Positions 52,425-61,131 of a stretch of 64,000 bases of DNA are shown one piece after another. Both the position numbers and the translations under genes were made by a program. Under the pieces are notes generated by a model. The model searched no databases. It was given only the letters and a program-made list of their open reading frames with translations, and had not been told where the DNA came from. Origin of the DNA: Methanocella arvoryzae MRE50 (GTDB lineage Archaea > Halobacteriota > Methanocellia > Methanocellales > Methanocellaceae); the NCBI RefSeq assembly GCF_000063445.1, contig NC_009464.1, forward strand, positions 124,001 to 188,000, in the 5' to 3' direction. How positions within the stretch are numbered: position 1 is the stretch's first letter; the number at the start of each line of letters is the position of its first letter.

Positions 52425-53243
52425 TCACTGAGCGGAGCTGGTAGTCTTTATCATCAGGACCGGGCAGGATGACTTTTTGATCAGTCTGTCTGCAGTAGAC
52501 CCTGTAACGAAATTATACGGCTGCTGTCGTTCTGTAGCTCCGATCGCAATCAAGTCGTAGTTCTTCTCAGCTTCGGCAAGGATAGTTTCGACGACGGGGC
52601 CGGTGCGGAAGATGGCGCGGTGCTTCAGGCCATTGCCCTTGAGGTCGCTGGTGACCGGGGTGATGACCTGCCGGGGATCATCTTTCTCGGTCCCTACGTA
52701 CATGACGGTAATCTCGCTGCCATATTTCTTTGCGAGGAGTTCAGCCATTTTTATCGCCCGCAGCGCGTGTTTATAGCCGGATATTGGGATCAGGATGCGC
52801 CCGTATTTCAGGGGCATGTCGTCCCGGTAGCTGATCACGGCAGTCTCGATCGGCGAATTACATATCACTTCATCGATCTTGTTGCCGAACAGGTGGTTTA
52901 AGTGTCGCCTGTATGTGGAGTTTGCGAAGAGGATCAGGTCATAGCCCTCGGACCAGGCCTCGTCAAGTATGCCGGTCACGATGGAAGACGAGTTTTTGAC
53001 TGCATAATATACTTGCATGCTACCTTCGCCCTTGAGCATGTGCGTGGTAGATATCGCGTTCAGGGCGCGTCGCCATTCTCCGGGGGAGATTGGTATCGTA
53101 TTCGAGACGGTGACGTGAAGAAAAGTGATCTTGCCTCCCTCATGTAAAAAGTGGTTGACGAACTCCATGATGTATTTCATGTTAGTGGTTCGAGATACTG
53201 GGATCAGAATTTTTTTGTACACAGCCTCACCGTTGTTTTCCAT
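52425..53243 (-). CDS. Double universal-stress-protein-domain protein
   Basis: 272 residues from ATG 53243. Two UspA domains: the first (about 10-130; KKILIPVSRTTN start) is degenerate, lacking a clear G-x2-G-x9-G(S/T) ATP loop. The second (from about 145) has GRILIPISGYKHALRAI and the ATP-binding tail GATERQQPYNFVTGSTADRLIKKSSCPVLMI. The frame continues to 53300 but that stretch spans the TATA box (about 53271-53281). It is divergent from polB. A role in stress or nucleotide sensing is likely. Confidence 0.88.
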   Translation of the reverse strand: MENNGEAVYKKILIPVSRTTNMKYIMEFVNHFLHEGGKITFLHVTVSNTIPISPGEWRRALNAISTTHMLKGEGSMQVYYAVKNSSSIVTGILDEAWSEGYDLILFANSTYRRHLNHLFGNKIDEVICNSPIETAVISYRDDMPLKYGRILIPISGYKHALRAIKMAELLAKKYGSEITVMYVGTEKDDPRQVITPVTSDLKGNGLKHRAIFRTGPVVETILAEAEKNYDLIAIGATERQQPYNFVTGSTADRLIKKSSCPVLMIKTTSSAQ

Positions 53244-53344
53244 TATTTTACAGGAGTATGTCCTGCGACTTATAAATAGCCGCTGTAAGAATACTTTCAT
53301 TGCCCGCAGAAGCTTTTAAACGTTTTCGGTCAGACTATATATTA

Positions 53345-55741
53345 ATGAAATTTCACGGCTGGCTCCTTGACGTTGATTATGTGGTCGAAAATGACAGGCC
53401 TGTTATTCGTATGTGGTGTATAGACGACGAGGGGCGCAGTGCCGTCCTTTTTGACAGGACCTTCGAGCCCTATTTTTACGTTGTACCTTATGGGGATGTG
53501 CCGATCAATACACTGGAGAATATCGCTGATGAAGTCGGTGGGGAGATAATCCGGCCTGTGCGGGTAGACGTTGTAGATCGCAAAAATTTTGGCGTGCCAG
53601 TCAAGGCGTACCGGCTGTTCACCCGGCTCCCCCGAGACGTACCCTATCTCAGAGAGATCGCCAAACGGTACGGCGACGTAAGAGAAGCAGATATCCTGTT
53701 CGGCGTCCGCTACATCATTGATAAACGATTGATCCCCATGGGCGGCATAGAGGCGGAAGGCGAGCCAGTAGAGGTAGACTACGTCGACATAGCCCTGAAC
53801 TGCGAACAGCCCAAAGGTATGCCCCGGGATGGCGAGCCGCCGGTAAAGATCATGGCTTTCGACTGCGAGATGTTCAACCCTCGCGGCATGCCCAACGCAA
53901 AAGAAGATCCGATCGTCCTGATCTCGATATGCACGGGAAATCAGGTCAGGATACTTGAGGCTTCGAACCAGAATGATAAGCAGATCATCAAAGACTTCAT
54001 CGCTTTTATCGATGAATACGACCCAGACATCATAGTGGGATACAACCAGGACTCGTTCGACTGGCCTTATATTATTGAGAGAGCCAAACGCCACAAGATC
54101 AAGCTGAACGTTTCAAGAGACGGCTCAACTCCACTGCATGGCAGAGGCGGACTGCAAAAGAAGGTCAAGCTGATCGGGCGGCTTAACGTGGACCTTTACC
54201 AGGTAGCCGCCAGGGACGTCGACGGCGTCAAGATCAAGACGCTGGATAACATAGCCGACTATGTCGGCGTGATGAAGAAGGACGAGCGAGTCAATTTGTC
54301 CGGCGTTGAGATTTACCAGTACTGGCTCGACCCCGAGCGCAGGAAAGATTTGATCGCCTACAGCAGGGATGACGTAGTAAGCACCTATGGCCTGGCAAAA
54401 GAGCTGCTGCCTTTACAGTACGAGTTTACCCGTATGATCCACGAGCCTCTGGATAACGTATCCAAGATGGGCAGAGGCCGGCAGGTCGAAGCGTACCTCG
54501 CCTATATCGCGTATGAGCATGGCGAGCTAATCCCGTCGAGAGCAGGAGAGGTAGAGACTTACGCAGGAGGCTTCGTCTTCGAGCCAGTGAAAGGCCTGCA
54601 CAAGAACGTAGCGGCGCTTGACTTTTCAGCGATGTACCCGTCGATCATGATCGCTTACAACATCTCGCCCGATACAGTATGCGAGGCAGGCGATCAGGAC
54701 TGTTCAGAACCGGCACCGGAAGTGGGCTACAGGTTCAAGAAGCAGCCTGAAGGGTTCTTCACCACCATTCTGAAGAACCTCGTCACCCATCGCAGTACCC
54801 TGAAAAAAAGGCTCGCGCAGCTCGACAGGAAGAGCAACGAATACCGTATGCTCGATCTCAGACAGAAGTCGATCAAGATCCTGACCAACGCTTTCTACGG
54901 GTATACCGGGTGGGCGCAGGCCAAATGGTATCGCAGGGAATGTGCAGAAGCCACCTCTGCCTGGGGCCGGTATTTCATCAAAAAAGCCAACGATATTGCG
55001 ATCGAGATGGGCTTGCAGGTGCTATACGGCGATACGGATTCTCTGTTTGTAGAGATGGAAGACAATAAACGGCTCATGGACGTGGTGCGCCAGTACATCC
55101 AGCGGGTGAAAGCAGAGCTGCCGCTGGACATGGACATAGATAACGTTTACAGAATTATCTTCTTCACCGAGTCCAAGAAACGTTACGCCGGCCTTACTGA
55201 TCGAGGAGAAATTGTCGTCAGGGGCCTCGAAGTGCGCAGGGGCGACTGGTGCGAGATCGCAAAGGAGCTTCAGTCGGAAGTCATCAGGATCATCCTGGAA
55301 GAGGAGAATCCGGACAAGGCTGCGAAGTTCGTCAAGGACACAGTTCAGAAAGTCAAGTCCGGCAAGGTGCCCCTCGACGCTCTTGTCATCCACAAAACTC
55401 TCACCAAGAGCGTCACCAGGTACGAGAGCGCCCAGGCCCACGTAAAAGCGGCCGAAAGAGCCATGGAAAGGGACATGGCCGCCGAAATCGGCAACAAGAT
55501 CAGCTACGTGATCGTCAAGGGCACGGGCACGTTAAGCGACCGCGCCTATCCGGTGGACATGTTCCACAAGTTCAAGGACAGCAAACTCTACGCGAAGGAT
55601 AAGACATACGAGATCGATGCCGATTACTACGTCGATAAACAGCTGATACCTACTGCCTTGAGGATACTCGGCTACTTCGGGTATACGGAAGATGCGCTGA
55701 AAGGCCGGAGTGTCCAGGGCACGCTGGAGAGCTTTTTCTAG
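53345..55741 (+). CDS. polB: Family B DNA polymerase (replicative) with C-terminal PIP box
   Basis: 798 residues from ATG 53345; TATA-like CTTTTAAACG (53311-53320) lies 25-35 bases before, so the mRNA is probably leaderless. Exonuclease motifs: FDCEMF near residue 175, GYNQDSFDWPYI near 236, and YSRDDVVSTY near 339. Polymerase motifs: DFSAMYPSIM near 425, KILTNAFYGYTGW near 514 and YGDTDSLFV near 560. The C-terminus QGTLESFF is a canonical PIP box for PCNA binding. It is a typical euryarchaeal PolB with proofreading. Confidence 0.97.
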   Translation: MKFHGWLLDVDYVVENDRPVIRMWCIDDEGRSAVLFDRTFEPYFYVVPYGDVPINTLENIADEVGGEIIRPVRVDVVDRKNFGVPVKAYRLFTRLPRDVPYLREIAKRYGDVREADILFGVRYIIDKRLIPMGGIEAEGEPVEVDYVDIALNCEQPKGMPRDGEPPVKIMAFDCEMFNPRGMPNAKEDPIVLISICTGNQVRILEASNQNDKQIIKDFIAFIDEYDPDIIVGYNQDSFDWPYIIERAKRHKIKLNVSRDGSTPLHGRGGLQKKVKLIGRLNVDLYQVAARDVDGVKIKTLDNIADYVGVMKKDERVNLSGVEIYQYWLDPERRKDLIAYSRDDVVSTYGLAKELLPLQYEFTRMIHEPLDNVSKMGRGRQVEAYLAYIAYEHGELIPSRAGEVETYAGGFVFEPVKGLHKNVAALDFSAMYPSIMIAYNISPDTVCEAGDQDCSEPAPEVGYRFKKQPEGFFTTILKNLVTHRSTLKKRLAQLDRKSNEYRMLDLRQKSIKILTNAFYGYTGWAQAKWYRRECAEATSAWGRYFIKKANDIAIEMGLQVLYGDTDSLFVEMEDNKRLMDVVRQYIQRVKAELPLDMDIDNVYRIIFFTESKKRYAGLTDRGEIVVRGLEVRRGDWCEIAKELQSEVIRIILEEENPDKAAKFVKDTVQKVKSGKVPLDALVIHKTLTKSVTRYESAQAHVKAAERAMERDMAAEIGNKISYVIVKGTGTLSDRAYPVDMFHKFKDSKLYAKDKTYEIDADYYVDKQLIPTALRILGYFGYTEDALKGRSVQGTLESFF

Positions 55742-55890
55742 ACAATAGGGCGTAGGACTCCTGTATACTGGCAGGTGTACCAAACTATACTGTATTTGAA
55801 AAATTCACGCCCCATCAGCACATTTTCGCTAATTAGAATTATCTACATTTTTATCGATAGCTGCAGCATATTTATCGATGGGGGTATTCA

Positions 55891-56238
55891 ATGATCGAGC
55901 ATAAGCTCATTTTCACCAGTCTGGCCGTACTGGCTGTCCTCGCTTTCACCATGCCGGCGACTGCCCAGATGGCGGAAGTGACCTTTGGGCCTTATGGGCC
56001 TTTTCCTGAGACGTACTATTCGCTGATAAACGCAGGCCTCACACCAGGTATAGGGAGCTGGGGCGGGTATAGCATTTTCGGGCCGTTCGGGCTATACGAT
56101 CAGTACGGGTTGTTCGGGGCGCACGGGCTATTCGGGCCGCATGGGCCGGGCTATGGAAACGGGCTGGGCTTCGGAGGGTTCGGCATGCATGATCCGCTGG
56201 CATTGCTAAAGCTGAAAGCGCAGGGGGTTACAGTTTAA
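55891..56238 (+). CDS. Small secreted Gly/Phe-rich protein
   Basis: 115 residues with a signal peptide (about 1-25, ending ATAQ) and a low-complexity mature part. Repeated short motifs of the form (F/Y)GPxG and (L/I)FGxxGLF (YGPFPE, IFGPFGLY, LFGAHGLFGPHGPG) are seen. Such Gly/aromatic repeats suggest a flexible or adhesive surface polymer. Cysteines are absent. ATG 55891 follows GGGGGT. Function unknown. Confidence 0.65.
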   Translation: MIEHKLIFTSLAVLAVLAFTMPATAQMAEVTFGPYGPFPETYYSLINAGLTPGIGSWGGYSIFGPFGLYDQYGLFGAHGLFGPHGPGYGNGLGFGGFGMHDPLALLKLKAQGVTV

Positions 56239-56334
56239 TAGTTTCTGCCGGACACATAAAAATTTTCCATTTTTCGATACTTTCAACACGCTCTCGGCTT
56301 CGGATTATATCCTTTTCTGCCAATCAAGTAATCG

Positions 56335-57447
56335 ATGGGCGAGAAGTACTTTTCACTGGAAGAGCGAATGCGTATCCTGTCGGCAGGCACTAAGTACGAC
56401 AGCTGCAACAGTACTACCACCTGCCACACATTCACTCCTGACGGGCGGTGCATTCAGCTGTATAAGACACTGATGACAAACCGCTGCAGCGGCGAGTGCC
56501 TCTACTGCCCCAACCGGTGCGGCAGAGACGCTACGAGGGCTTCTCTTTCTGCGGAGGAAATCGCTAAGATCACCTGGGACTTCTACCGTAGAAATGCTAT
56601 CGAAGGTCTCTTTCTATCGTCTGGCATCGTAGGCGACCCTGAGCACACGGCCCAGAAGCAGCTGGACGTGATCAAAGGGCTGCGTGACAGCGGTTTCCCT
56701 GGTTATATTCACGTACGCCTGATGCCGGGCACTCCCCGGGACATCATCCGGGAAGTATCTCTCTACGCTAACAAGTTCGGGATCAACGCTGAGACTACCT
56801 GCCGGTCCCGGTACGAGGAAATATGCCCTAACTTCGACTACGACATCGATATTCTGCGCAGGATGTCGTGGACCTACGAGAACGTAAAGAGGCGGCGTAG
56901 TGAAGTGAGGTACGGAGAAGGGATCGTCGGTTCAAACGATACTCAGTTTGTCGTCGGGGCGTCAGGAGAGCCTGACCTCGAGATCATCTCCACCATCGAG
57001 CATTTCATGGGTGAGTATGGCCTGCGGCGCCCGTTCTTCATGAGCTTCGATCCGGTGCCTGATACTCCTCTGTCATCCGGTAAGCCGTCCCCGCTCTGGA
57101 GAGAAGTCCGGCTGTACCAGACCTCTTACCTGATGAAGGACTACGGCCTCAAGTGTAAAGACCTGGAGCCGGTTCTGACGGATGGAGGATTCCTGCCGGA
57201 CGAGGATCCCAAGATGGTGATGGCCCGGCTTAACAAAGATCTGTTTCCGGTGGACGTGAACAATGCGTCCTACGAGGACCTGATCAAGGTGCCGGGGATA
57301 GGGCCCAGGACCGCAAATCAGATACTCCGCTGCCGCCCGATCCTGAATTACGTGCAGCTGAGCAATATGGGCGTCGTGCTCAAGCGGGCCAGGCCGTTCA
57401 TCAAGGTGGGGAATAAAGTACAGGCAAGTCTGGAGGCTTTCACATGA
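56335..57447 (+). CDS. Radical SAM protein with helix-hairpin-helix, putative DNA repair/modification
   Basis: 370 residues. The radical SAM cysteines are in MTNRCSGECLYCPNRC (near residue 50), with a second Cys-rich part upstream (CNSTTTC). The C-terminal VDVNNASYEDLIKVPGIGPRTANQIL (about 303-330) is a helix-hairpin-helix DNA-binding motif. This matches the family annotated as putative DNA modification/repair radical SAM (TIGR03916), always found next to the partner encoded immediately downstream (4-bp ATGA overlap). The substrate lesion or base is unknown. Confidence 0.85.
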   Translation: MGEKYFSLEERMRILSAGTKYDSCNSTTTCHTFTPDGRCIQLYKTLMTNRCSGECLYCPNRCGRDATRASLSAEEIAKITWDFYRRNAIEGLFLSSGIVGDPEHTAQKQLDVIKGLRDSGFPGYIHVRLMPGTPRDIIREVSLYANKFGINAETTCRSRYEEICPNFDYDIDILRRMSWTYENVKRRRSEVRYGEGIVGSNDTQFVVGASGEPDLEIISTIEHFMGEYGLRRPFFMSFDPVPDTPLSSGKPSPLWREVRLYQTSYLMKDYGLKCKDLEPVLTDGGFLPDEDPKMVMARLNKDLFPVDVNNASYEDLIKVPGIGPRTANQILRCRPILNYVQLSNMGVVLKRARPFIKVGNKVQASLEAFT

Positions 57448-58286
57448 TCATCGGCTACAAAAAGAACGTCTGGGACGTACTGAGGGCGGCCATCGCCATG
57501 AACAGGGAGCCGGGGGCTACATTCGTCTGCGGCAAAGACCAGCGAGACCTTGATCAAAAACTGGCCCAGTACCACGGGGAAATCATCGAAAAAGTCGAAG
57601 TCATGGTACCTCAAGTCCCTGTATCGGTCAAGCTCAAGCTCCGGGAACGCCTTCCGTGCACTGGCAGCCGGTGCCAGCCATCTCTTCATACGTATATCAC
57701 CTACTCGCTCAAGCACAGGAAATGCGTGCCTAACGAGCTGGTGCGGATGCTGGCCGGGTATTATCCTGACATAGGGCAGGCGCTGGGGCATAAGGATGAG
57801 CTGTCGAAGAAATATTACAGCCTCGAGATGGACGTGATGCGGGAGATCGAGCGGCTGCGCGCGATGACCCGGCCCCGGCCTGCCGGCAACCTGATGTACG
57901 TCGAGATCGCTCCCGAGCACTACGTGATCGATCTCTACCTGGAATGGCTGGGAAAGCGTGTTACAGATCGGGCCTCAGTAGTAAAGTGTCACAGGGACTA
58001 CTACCTGGTCAACGCCCATTTCCTCGGGTACGACGGCCAGTACAAGGAGATATCGCCGGAGGAGGCTTCTCGCATTCTCGGAAATGTGCCCGACGCCGAC
58101 ATTTCAGTATGGGAAGCGTTCTATGATTCCCAGGCAATAGAGAGCAGGCGAAACCGGGAGTATGCATCCGCTAAGATTCCGGCAAAGTGTGCCAGCTTAA
58201 GCCACGAAATAAAAATTGAGAGAAAGAAGATAGAGCGCGGCATCCCGCGCAACAGTCTGGACGACTTCTTCAGCCTTCAGACTTGA
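57444..58286 (+). CDS. DUF4130 partner of the radical SAM repair protein, PIP-like C-terminus
   Basis: 280 residues, matching the family (TIGR03915/DUF4130) that in many bacteria is fused to a uracil-DNA-glycosylase domain; that domain is absent here. Conserved features are GYKKNVWDVLRAA at the start and NLMYVEIAPEHYVIDLYLEWL and FRDYYLVNAHF-like segments (HRDYYLVNAHFLGYDG). The C-terminus RNSLDDFF resembles a PIP box (with Arg in place of Gln), suggesting PCNA recruitment. It overlaps cofE tail-to-tail by 17 bp. Confidence 0.82.
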   Translation: MIIGYKKNVWDVLRAAIAMNREPGATFVCGKDQRDLDQKLAQYHGEIIEKVEVMVPQVPVSVKLKLRERLPCTGSRCQPSLHTYITYSLKHRKCVPNELVRMLAGYYPDIGQALGHKDELSKKYYSLEMDVMREIERLRAMTRPRPAGNLMYVEIAPEHYVIDLYLEWLGKRVTDRASVVKCHRDYYLVNAHFLGYDGQYKEISPEEASRILGNVPDADISVWEAFYDSQAIESRRNREYASAKIPAKCASLSHEIKIERKKIERGIPRNSLDDFFSLQT

Positions 58287-59076
58287 TCTTCTTAGAATTT
58301 TCTCTGTGCACGCTGGAAGCTTCCCTATCTAATTTTTCGTACAGCGCCTGTTTGACGAGGTCTGTCTCGTCGGAGCGGTAGCATACTTTGATTCCCCGGT
58401 CGTCTTTGACGTACCGGTAGCCCCGGATGATTGCTATGGGGGTGCCTTCGTTTGCCTCGCCCATGATCATGTTGGCACAGGAGGCCACCTCGTCGGTGAT
58501 GCCCTGTATGGTGATTTTGAGCTCGTGGCCGAAAAGGTCTACATCTCCTCTGCGGTCGTGCACCGCTGCGATGCCGGCGCAGCCTACTGCGACGCCGATC
58601 TGGCCTTCCCTGAACGATCTGCCGTTGGTATCGGTGATTACGACGGCCACAGTCTTTCCGGTAAGCTCTTTGAGCCGGTCCCGTATCTCCCGGGCGCTCC
58701 TGTCCGAGTCCTCCGGTAACAGCAAAATGTAGCCGGATTCAGTATTTGAGCGGTCGATGCCTGCGTTGATACACACGTTACCGTAGATCGTCTGCACTAG
58801 AAGCGGGTGCTTAAGGAGCACTCTGGTGCTGTTATCCAGCACGTACTGGATGAATTTCGGGTCTTCCTTGTTAAGCAGGGCCAGTTCCCGGGCCTCTGCG
58901 GTCGGCTCGATGGCATCGAGTAAAAATCTGCGGCCCTCAGCCTTGGACACGATGGTCGAAGCGAACACAACGATGTCGTCATTCTCGAGACATGCCCTGT
59001 CAGCGACAATTTTCGCCAGATCATCGCCCTTCTGGATCATCGGCACGTCCTCGACGGTAAAAGCGGATATCTTCAC
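58270..59076 (-). CDS. cofE: Coenzyme F420-0:L-glutamate ligase
   Basis: Adds the glutamate tail to F420-0 using GTP. The 268 residues have the CofE start (SAFTVEDVPMIQKGDDLAKIV, with TIVSKAEGR), ITDTNGRSFREGQIGVAVGCAGI and the GITDEVASCANMIMGEANEGTPIAIIRG region. The C-terminal tail (VHRENSKKIKSEG) is extra and overlaps the converging gene. ATG 59076 is preceded by GAGGG. A TATA-like TTTAAGTA on the minus strand lies at about 59121-59129. Necessary for F420 function, including FprA. Confidence 0.96.
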   Translation of the reverse strand: MKISAFTVEDVPMIQKGDDLAKIVADRACLENDDIVVFASTIVSKAEGRRFLLDAIEPTAEARELALLNKEDPKFIQYVLDNSTRVLLKHPLLVQTIYGNVCINAGIDRSNTESGYILLLPEDSDRSAREIRDRLKELTGKTVAVVITDTNGRSFREGQIGVAVGCAGIAAVHDRRGDVDLFGHELKITIQGITDEVASCANMIMGEANEGTPIAIIRGYRYVKDDRGIKVCYRSDETDLVKQALYEKLDREASSVHRENSKKIKSEG

Positions 59077-59132
59077 CAGAACACCCTCTGTTAATGTAAA
59101 GACAGCTAGGACGGTGTAATTACTTAAACCTT

Positions 59133-59152
59133 GTGAGGCCGTCAGGCCTCAC
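59133..59152. terminator. Hairpin upstream of cofE
   Basis: GTGAGGCC-GTCA-GGCCTCAC, a perfect 8-bp stem, 47 bp after the small gene at 59199 (minus strand) and just before the cofE TATA element. It could end the upstream transcript. Confidence 0.45.
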
Positions 59153-59198
59153 GAGAAAAGCCAAAAATAGTCCGGTAATGAGCCGGCAAGATTGCATG

Positions 59199-59351
59199 TT
59201 ACTTGAACTCAAAGGTTTCTTTGCCTGACTGGCCCTTGACCATCTCTTCTACCGGCTCGACATTACCCTTGATCTTTTTCTTCTTGCGTAGCTCTTCCTC
59301 TTCCCGCCGCTTACGGGGTTCTACGTGTCCGCGTTCTGGTTCTTCCTTCAT
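59199..59351 (-). CDS. Small highly charged hypothetical protein
   Basis: A 50-residue protein (start MKEEPERGHVEPRKRRE) made mostly of Lys, Arg and Glu, ending in GKETFEFK. The start ATG 59351 is preceded by GGTGACACT, so translation is plausible. No family recognised. It follows another small charged gene on the same strand (59404-59742), 52 bp upstream of its start, so they may be co-transcribed. Confidence 0.5.
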   Translation of the reverse strand: MKEEPERGHVEPRKRREEEELRKKKKIKGNVEPVEEMVKGQSGKETFEFK

Positions 59352-59403
59352 CAGTGTCACCATCCGTCAGATGTCAGATAAAAATAGTCCGCCGGCCTTC
59401 AGC

Positions 59404-59742
59404 TTACAACTCATAGTTAGCCGGTCTGGAGTCCCTGCTCCGGTGCCCGTGCCGGTGTTCCCGGTCTATATTATCATTATCGTCCTTGTCCGAACTGGCC
59501 GCGTCTATCCAGGTTACCGCGCCATGCTGGATCTCCTGCATTTCTTCAGGCGTGGCAATATACTGTCTGTTTGCGCTTGCCGTAGGCCATCTGGGCACGT
59601 TCTCTGTCGCGTAGTAAAGCTTGCCCTTACGTACGACCTCTTCCGAGGCCCCCTCCTCATCACGAGGTGCTACATAGGGATCCCGGCCTTCGTCAGGCGG
59701 TTTTCCAGGTGGCTGTTTCCTTCTTTTTTGCTGCTCTGCCAT
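59404..59742 (-). CDS. Small charged hypothetical protein
   Basis: 112 residues, with hydrophilic, disorder-prone ends (MAEQQKRRKQPPGKPPDEGR; C-terminal Asp/His/Arg-rich) and a compact central segment (KGKLYYATENVPRWPTASANRQYIATPEEMQEI). No cysteines, membrane segments or known motif. The central region might bind a partner. Function unknown; it shares polarity and orientation with the gene at 59199. Confidence 0.55.
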   Translation of the reverse strand: MAEQQKRRKQPPGKPPDEGRDPYVAPRDEEGASEEVVRKGKLYYATENVPRWPTASANRQYIATPEEMQEIQHGAVTWIDAASSDKDDNDNIDREHRHGHRSRDSRPANYEL

Positions 59743-59858
59743 AATAATGCCCGCGTATATACTGTGTTAGATTTACGACCTTATCAACGATGGGCGGGAA
59801 TATGGCGGCTTGAGTTCTGTGATTAAAAGATGCTGTGATTAAAAGATGTGGATTATTG

Positions 59859-61046
59859 TTATTCTTGAGAGAGATCGAAAGAGACGATGCCATATTTCAG
59901 AGAAGCGTCAGACTGGAGATCAATCAGTCCGAAGGCGCTGCCGTTGAAAAGGCGTCTTTTGAAAGCGTATGGCAGATGGTTACCAGGCCTGACCCTGTCT
60001 GGATTACGGGTTACGTGGAAGGTGCCTTCATCGATCGAGAGAAGCCGGTATTCGAGAGGCTTTTTCACGTTCACTGTCACATTGCGGAGGCTGAGGTAAA
60101 AGGGGAGTGCCAGTATAAACCTGAATCCCTCCTCCACTGTCTTAAAATCGAGTTCCATGTCTGCCCTGTACCACCCGTTGGAAGTAATCTCCCACTTGAG
60201 TATATATCCGGTCCCGGTGGTAAAAGTAAACTTTTTACAGACGGGTACTGGCAGCGGGCCGTTTTTATGATATGAGCCGGGAGCGAAAAAGTTGCCCTTA
60301 AAAGGGATCGCTTCGGCATTGACCTTTTCTTCCTCCTCGTCAGTGACCGAGATCGATCTGACCATGCCAGGCTTTTCGGGGAAAAAGAGACCTATGCCCG
60401 GAGCGCCATCCTGGTTCCTGGACAGTAAACTGGAATCGACGCCCGGGAAGCCCAGTACCAGCCCGAGCGTTACTTTGTCAGGAGCTATGTTAAGTTCGAT
60501 ATTCCTGAGTATGGCGTGGACACCGGAATATGCACGGGGAGTATAGTAGTCGGCAGAAGTGGAATCTGCCGTTTCTCCGGCGGGCAGTTCATCTTTGGTC
60601 CGCTCAAGCATCTCCAGCATCGAGATTACTCTGGACGCAAGAGCATCGTTCTTCTGAGAGAGGGAAATGTGCAACGCTTCTTGAAGTGTATCTTCTGCCT
60701 GTTCGAATTCGCACATGCCCCGGCAGGCCTCTGCCAGCCCGATCAGCGAGCCGGCGATCTCCGGGTTATTCGTCATCGGCCGCCGGATAGCTACCGCGTC
60801 CGCAAAGGCCGTCCGGGCATCCTGGTACTTATTGAGAAGCAGGTTCGTCATGCCGATGCTGTGAAGCACGCCGGCAATATCCTCGTTCAGCCGGCCGTCG
60901 GTATTCTCGTTGCGCAACGAAAAAAGTGCCACCCTGAGCTCAGACAGGGCTTCGCTATACATGCCCGCCGCGGCCAGCGACTTCGCCTTATCGCGGTGAG
61001 ACATCCCGATCCTTGCCAGCCGGGTCAGCTTTTTTCGAGCGGCCAT
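59859..61046 (-). CDS. TPR-repeat protein with C-terminal beta domain
   Basis: 395 residues. Residues 15-150 hold about four tetratricopeptide-like helical pairs (SHRDKAKSLAAAGMYSEALSEL, LHSIGMTNLLLNKYQDARTAFADAV, IGLAEACRGMCEFEQAEDTLQEAL). The second half (about 175-395) is a beta-rich domain of unknown type (ILRNIELNIAPDKVTLGLVLGFPG..., ending SFDLSQE). No signal peptide, so probably cytoplasmic. A 20-codon relic of a paralog lies at 62836-62897, showing that this gene was once duplicated together with the NHL gene. Confidence 0.75.
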   Translation of the reverse strand: MAARKKLTRLARIGMSHRDKAKSLAAAGMYSEALSELRVALFSLRNENTDGRLNEDIAGVLHSIGMTNLLLNKYQDARTAFADAVAIRRPMTNNPEIAGSLIGLAEACRGMCEFEQAEDTLQEALHISLSQKNDALASRVISMLEMLERTKDELPAGETADSTSADYYTPRAYSGVHAILRNIELNIAPDKVTLGLVLGFPGVDSSLLSRNQDGAPGIGLFFPEKPGMVRSISVTDEEEEKVNAEAIPFKGNFFAPGSYHKNGPLPVPVCKKFTFTTGTGYILKWEITSNGWYRADMELDFKTVEEGFRFILALPFYLSLRNVTVNVKKPLEYRLLSIDEGTFHVTRNPDRVRPGNHLPYAFKRRLFNGSAFGLIDLQSDASLKYGIVSFDLSQE

Positions 61047-61107
61047 CTAACAAATGTAACCTTAAAAAGTATTAAAAGTCATCGAAAGCCGGATAAATAA
61101 GAATAAG

Positions 61108-61127
61108 GCGGGGATGGTAATCCCCGC
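61108..61127 (-). terminator. Terminator hairpin of the NHL-repeat gene
   Basis: GCGGGGAT-GGTA-ATCCCCGC just after the stop at 61132 (minus strand), followed by TTATTCTTATTTATCC on that strand. The same design occurs after the paralog (63064-63086). Confidence 0.65.
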
Positions 61128-61131
61128 TCTT

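Noticed and set aside
60516-61100. Plus-strand frame opposite the TPR gene
   Set aside because: Antisense to the TPR repeats, which are supported by their pattern and by the paralogous relic.
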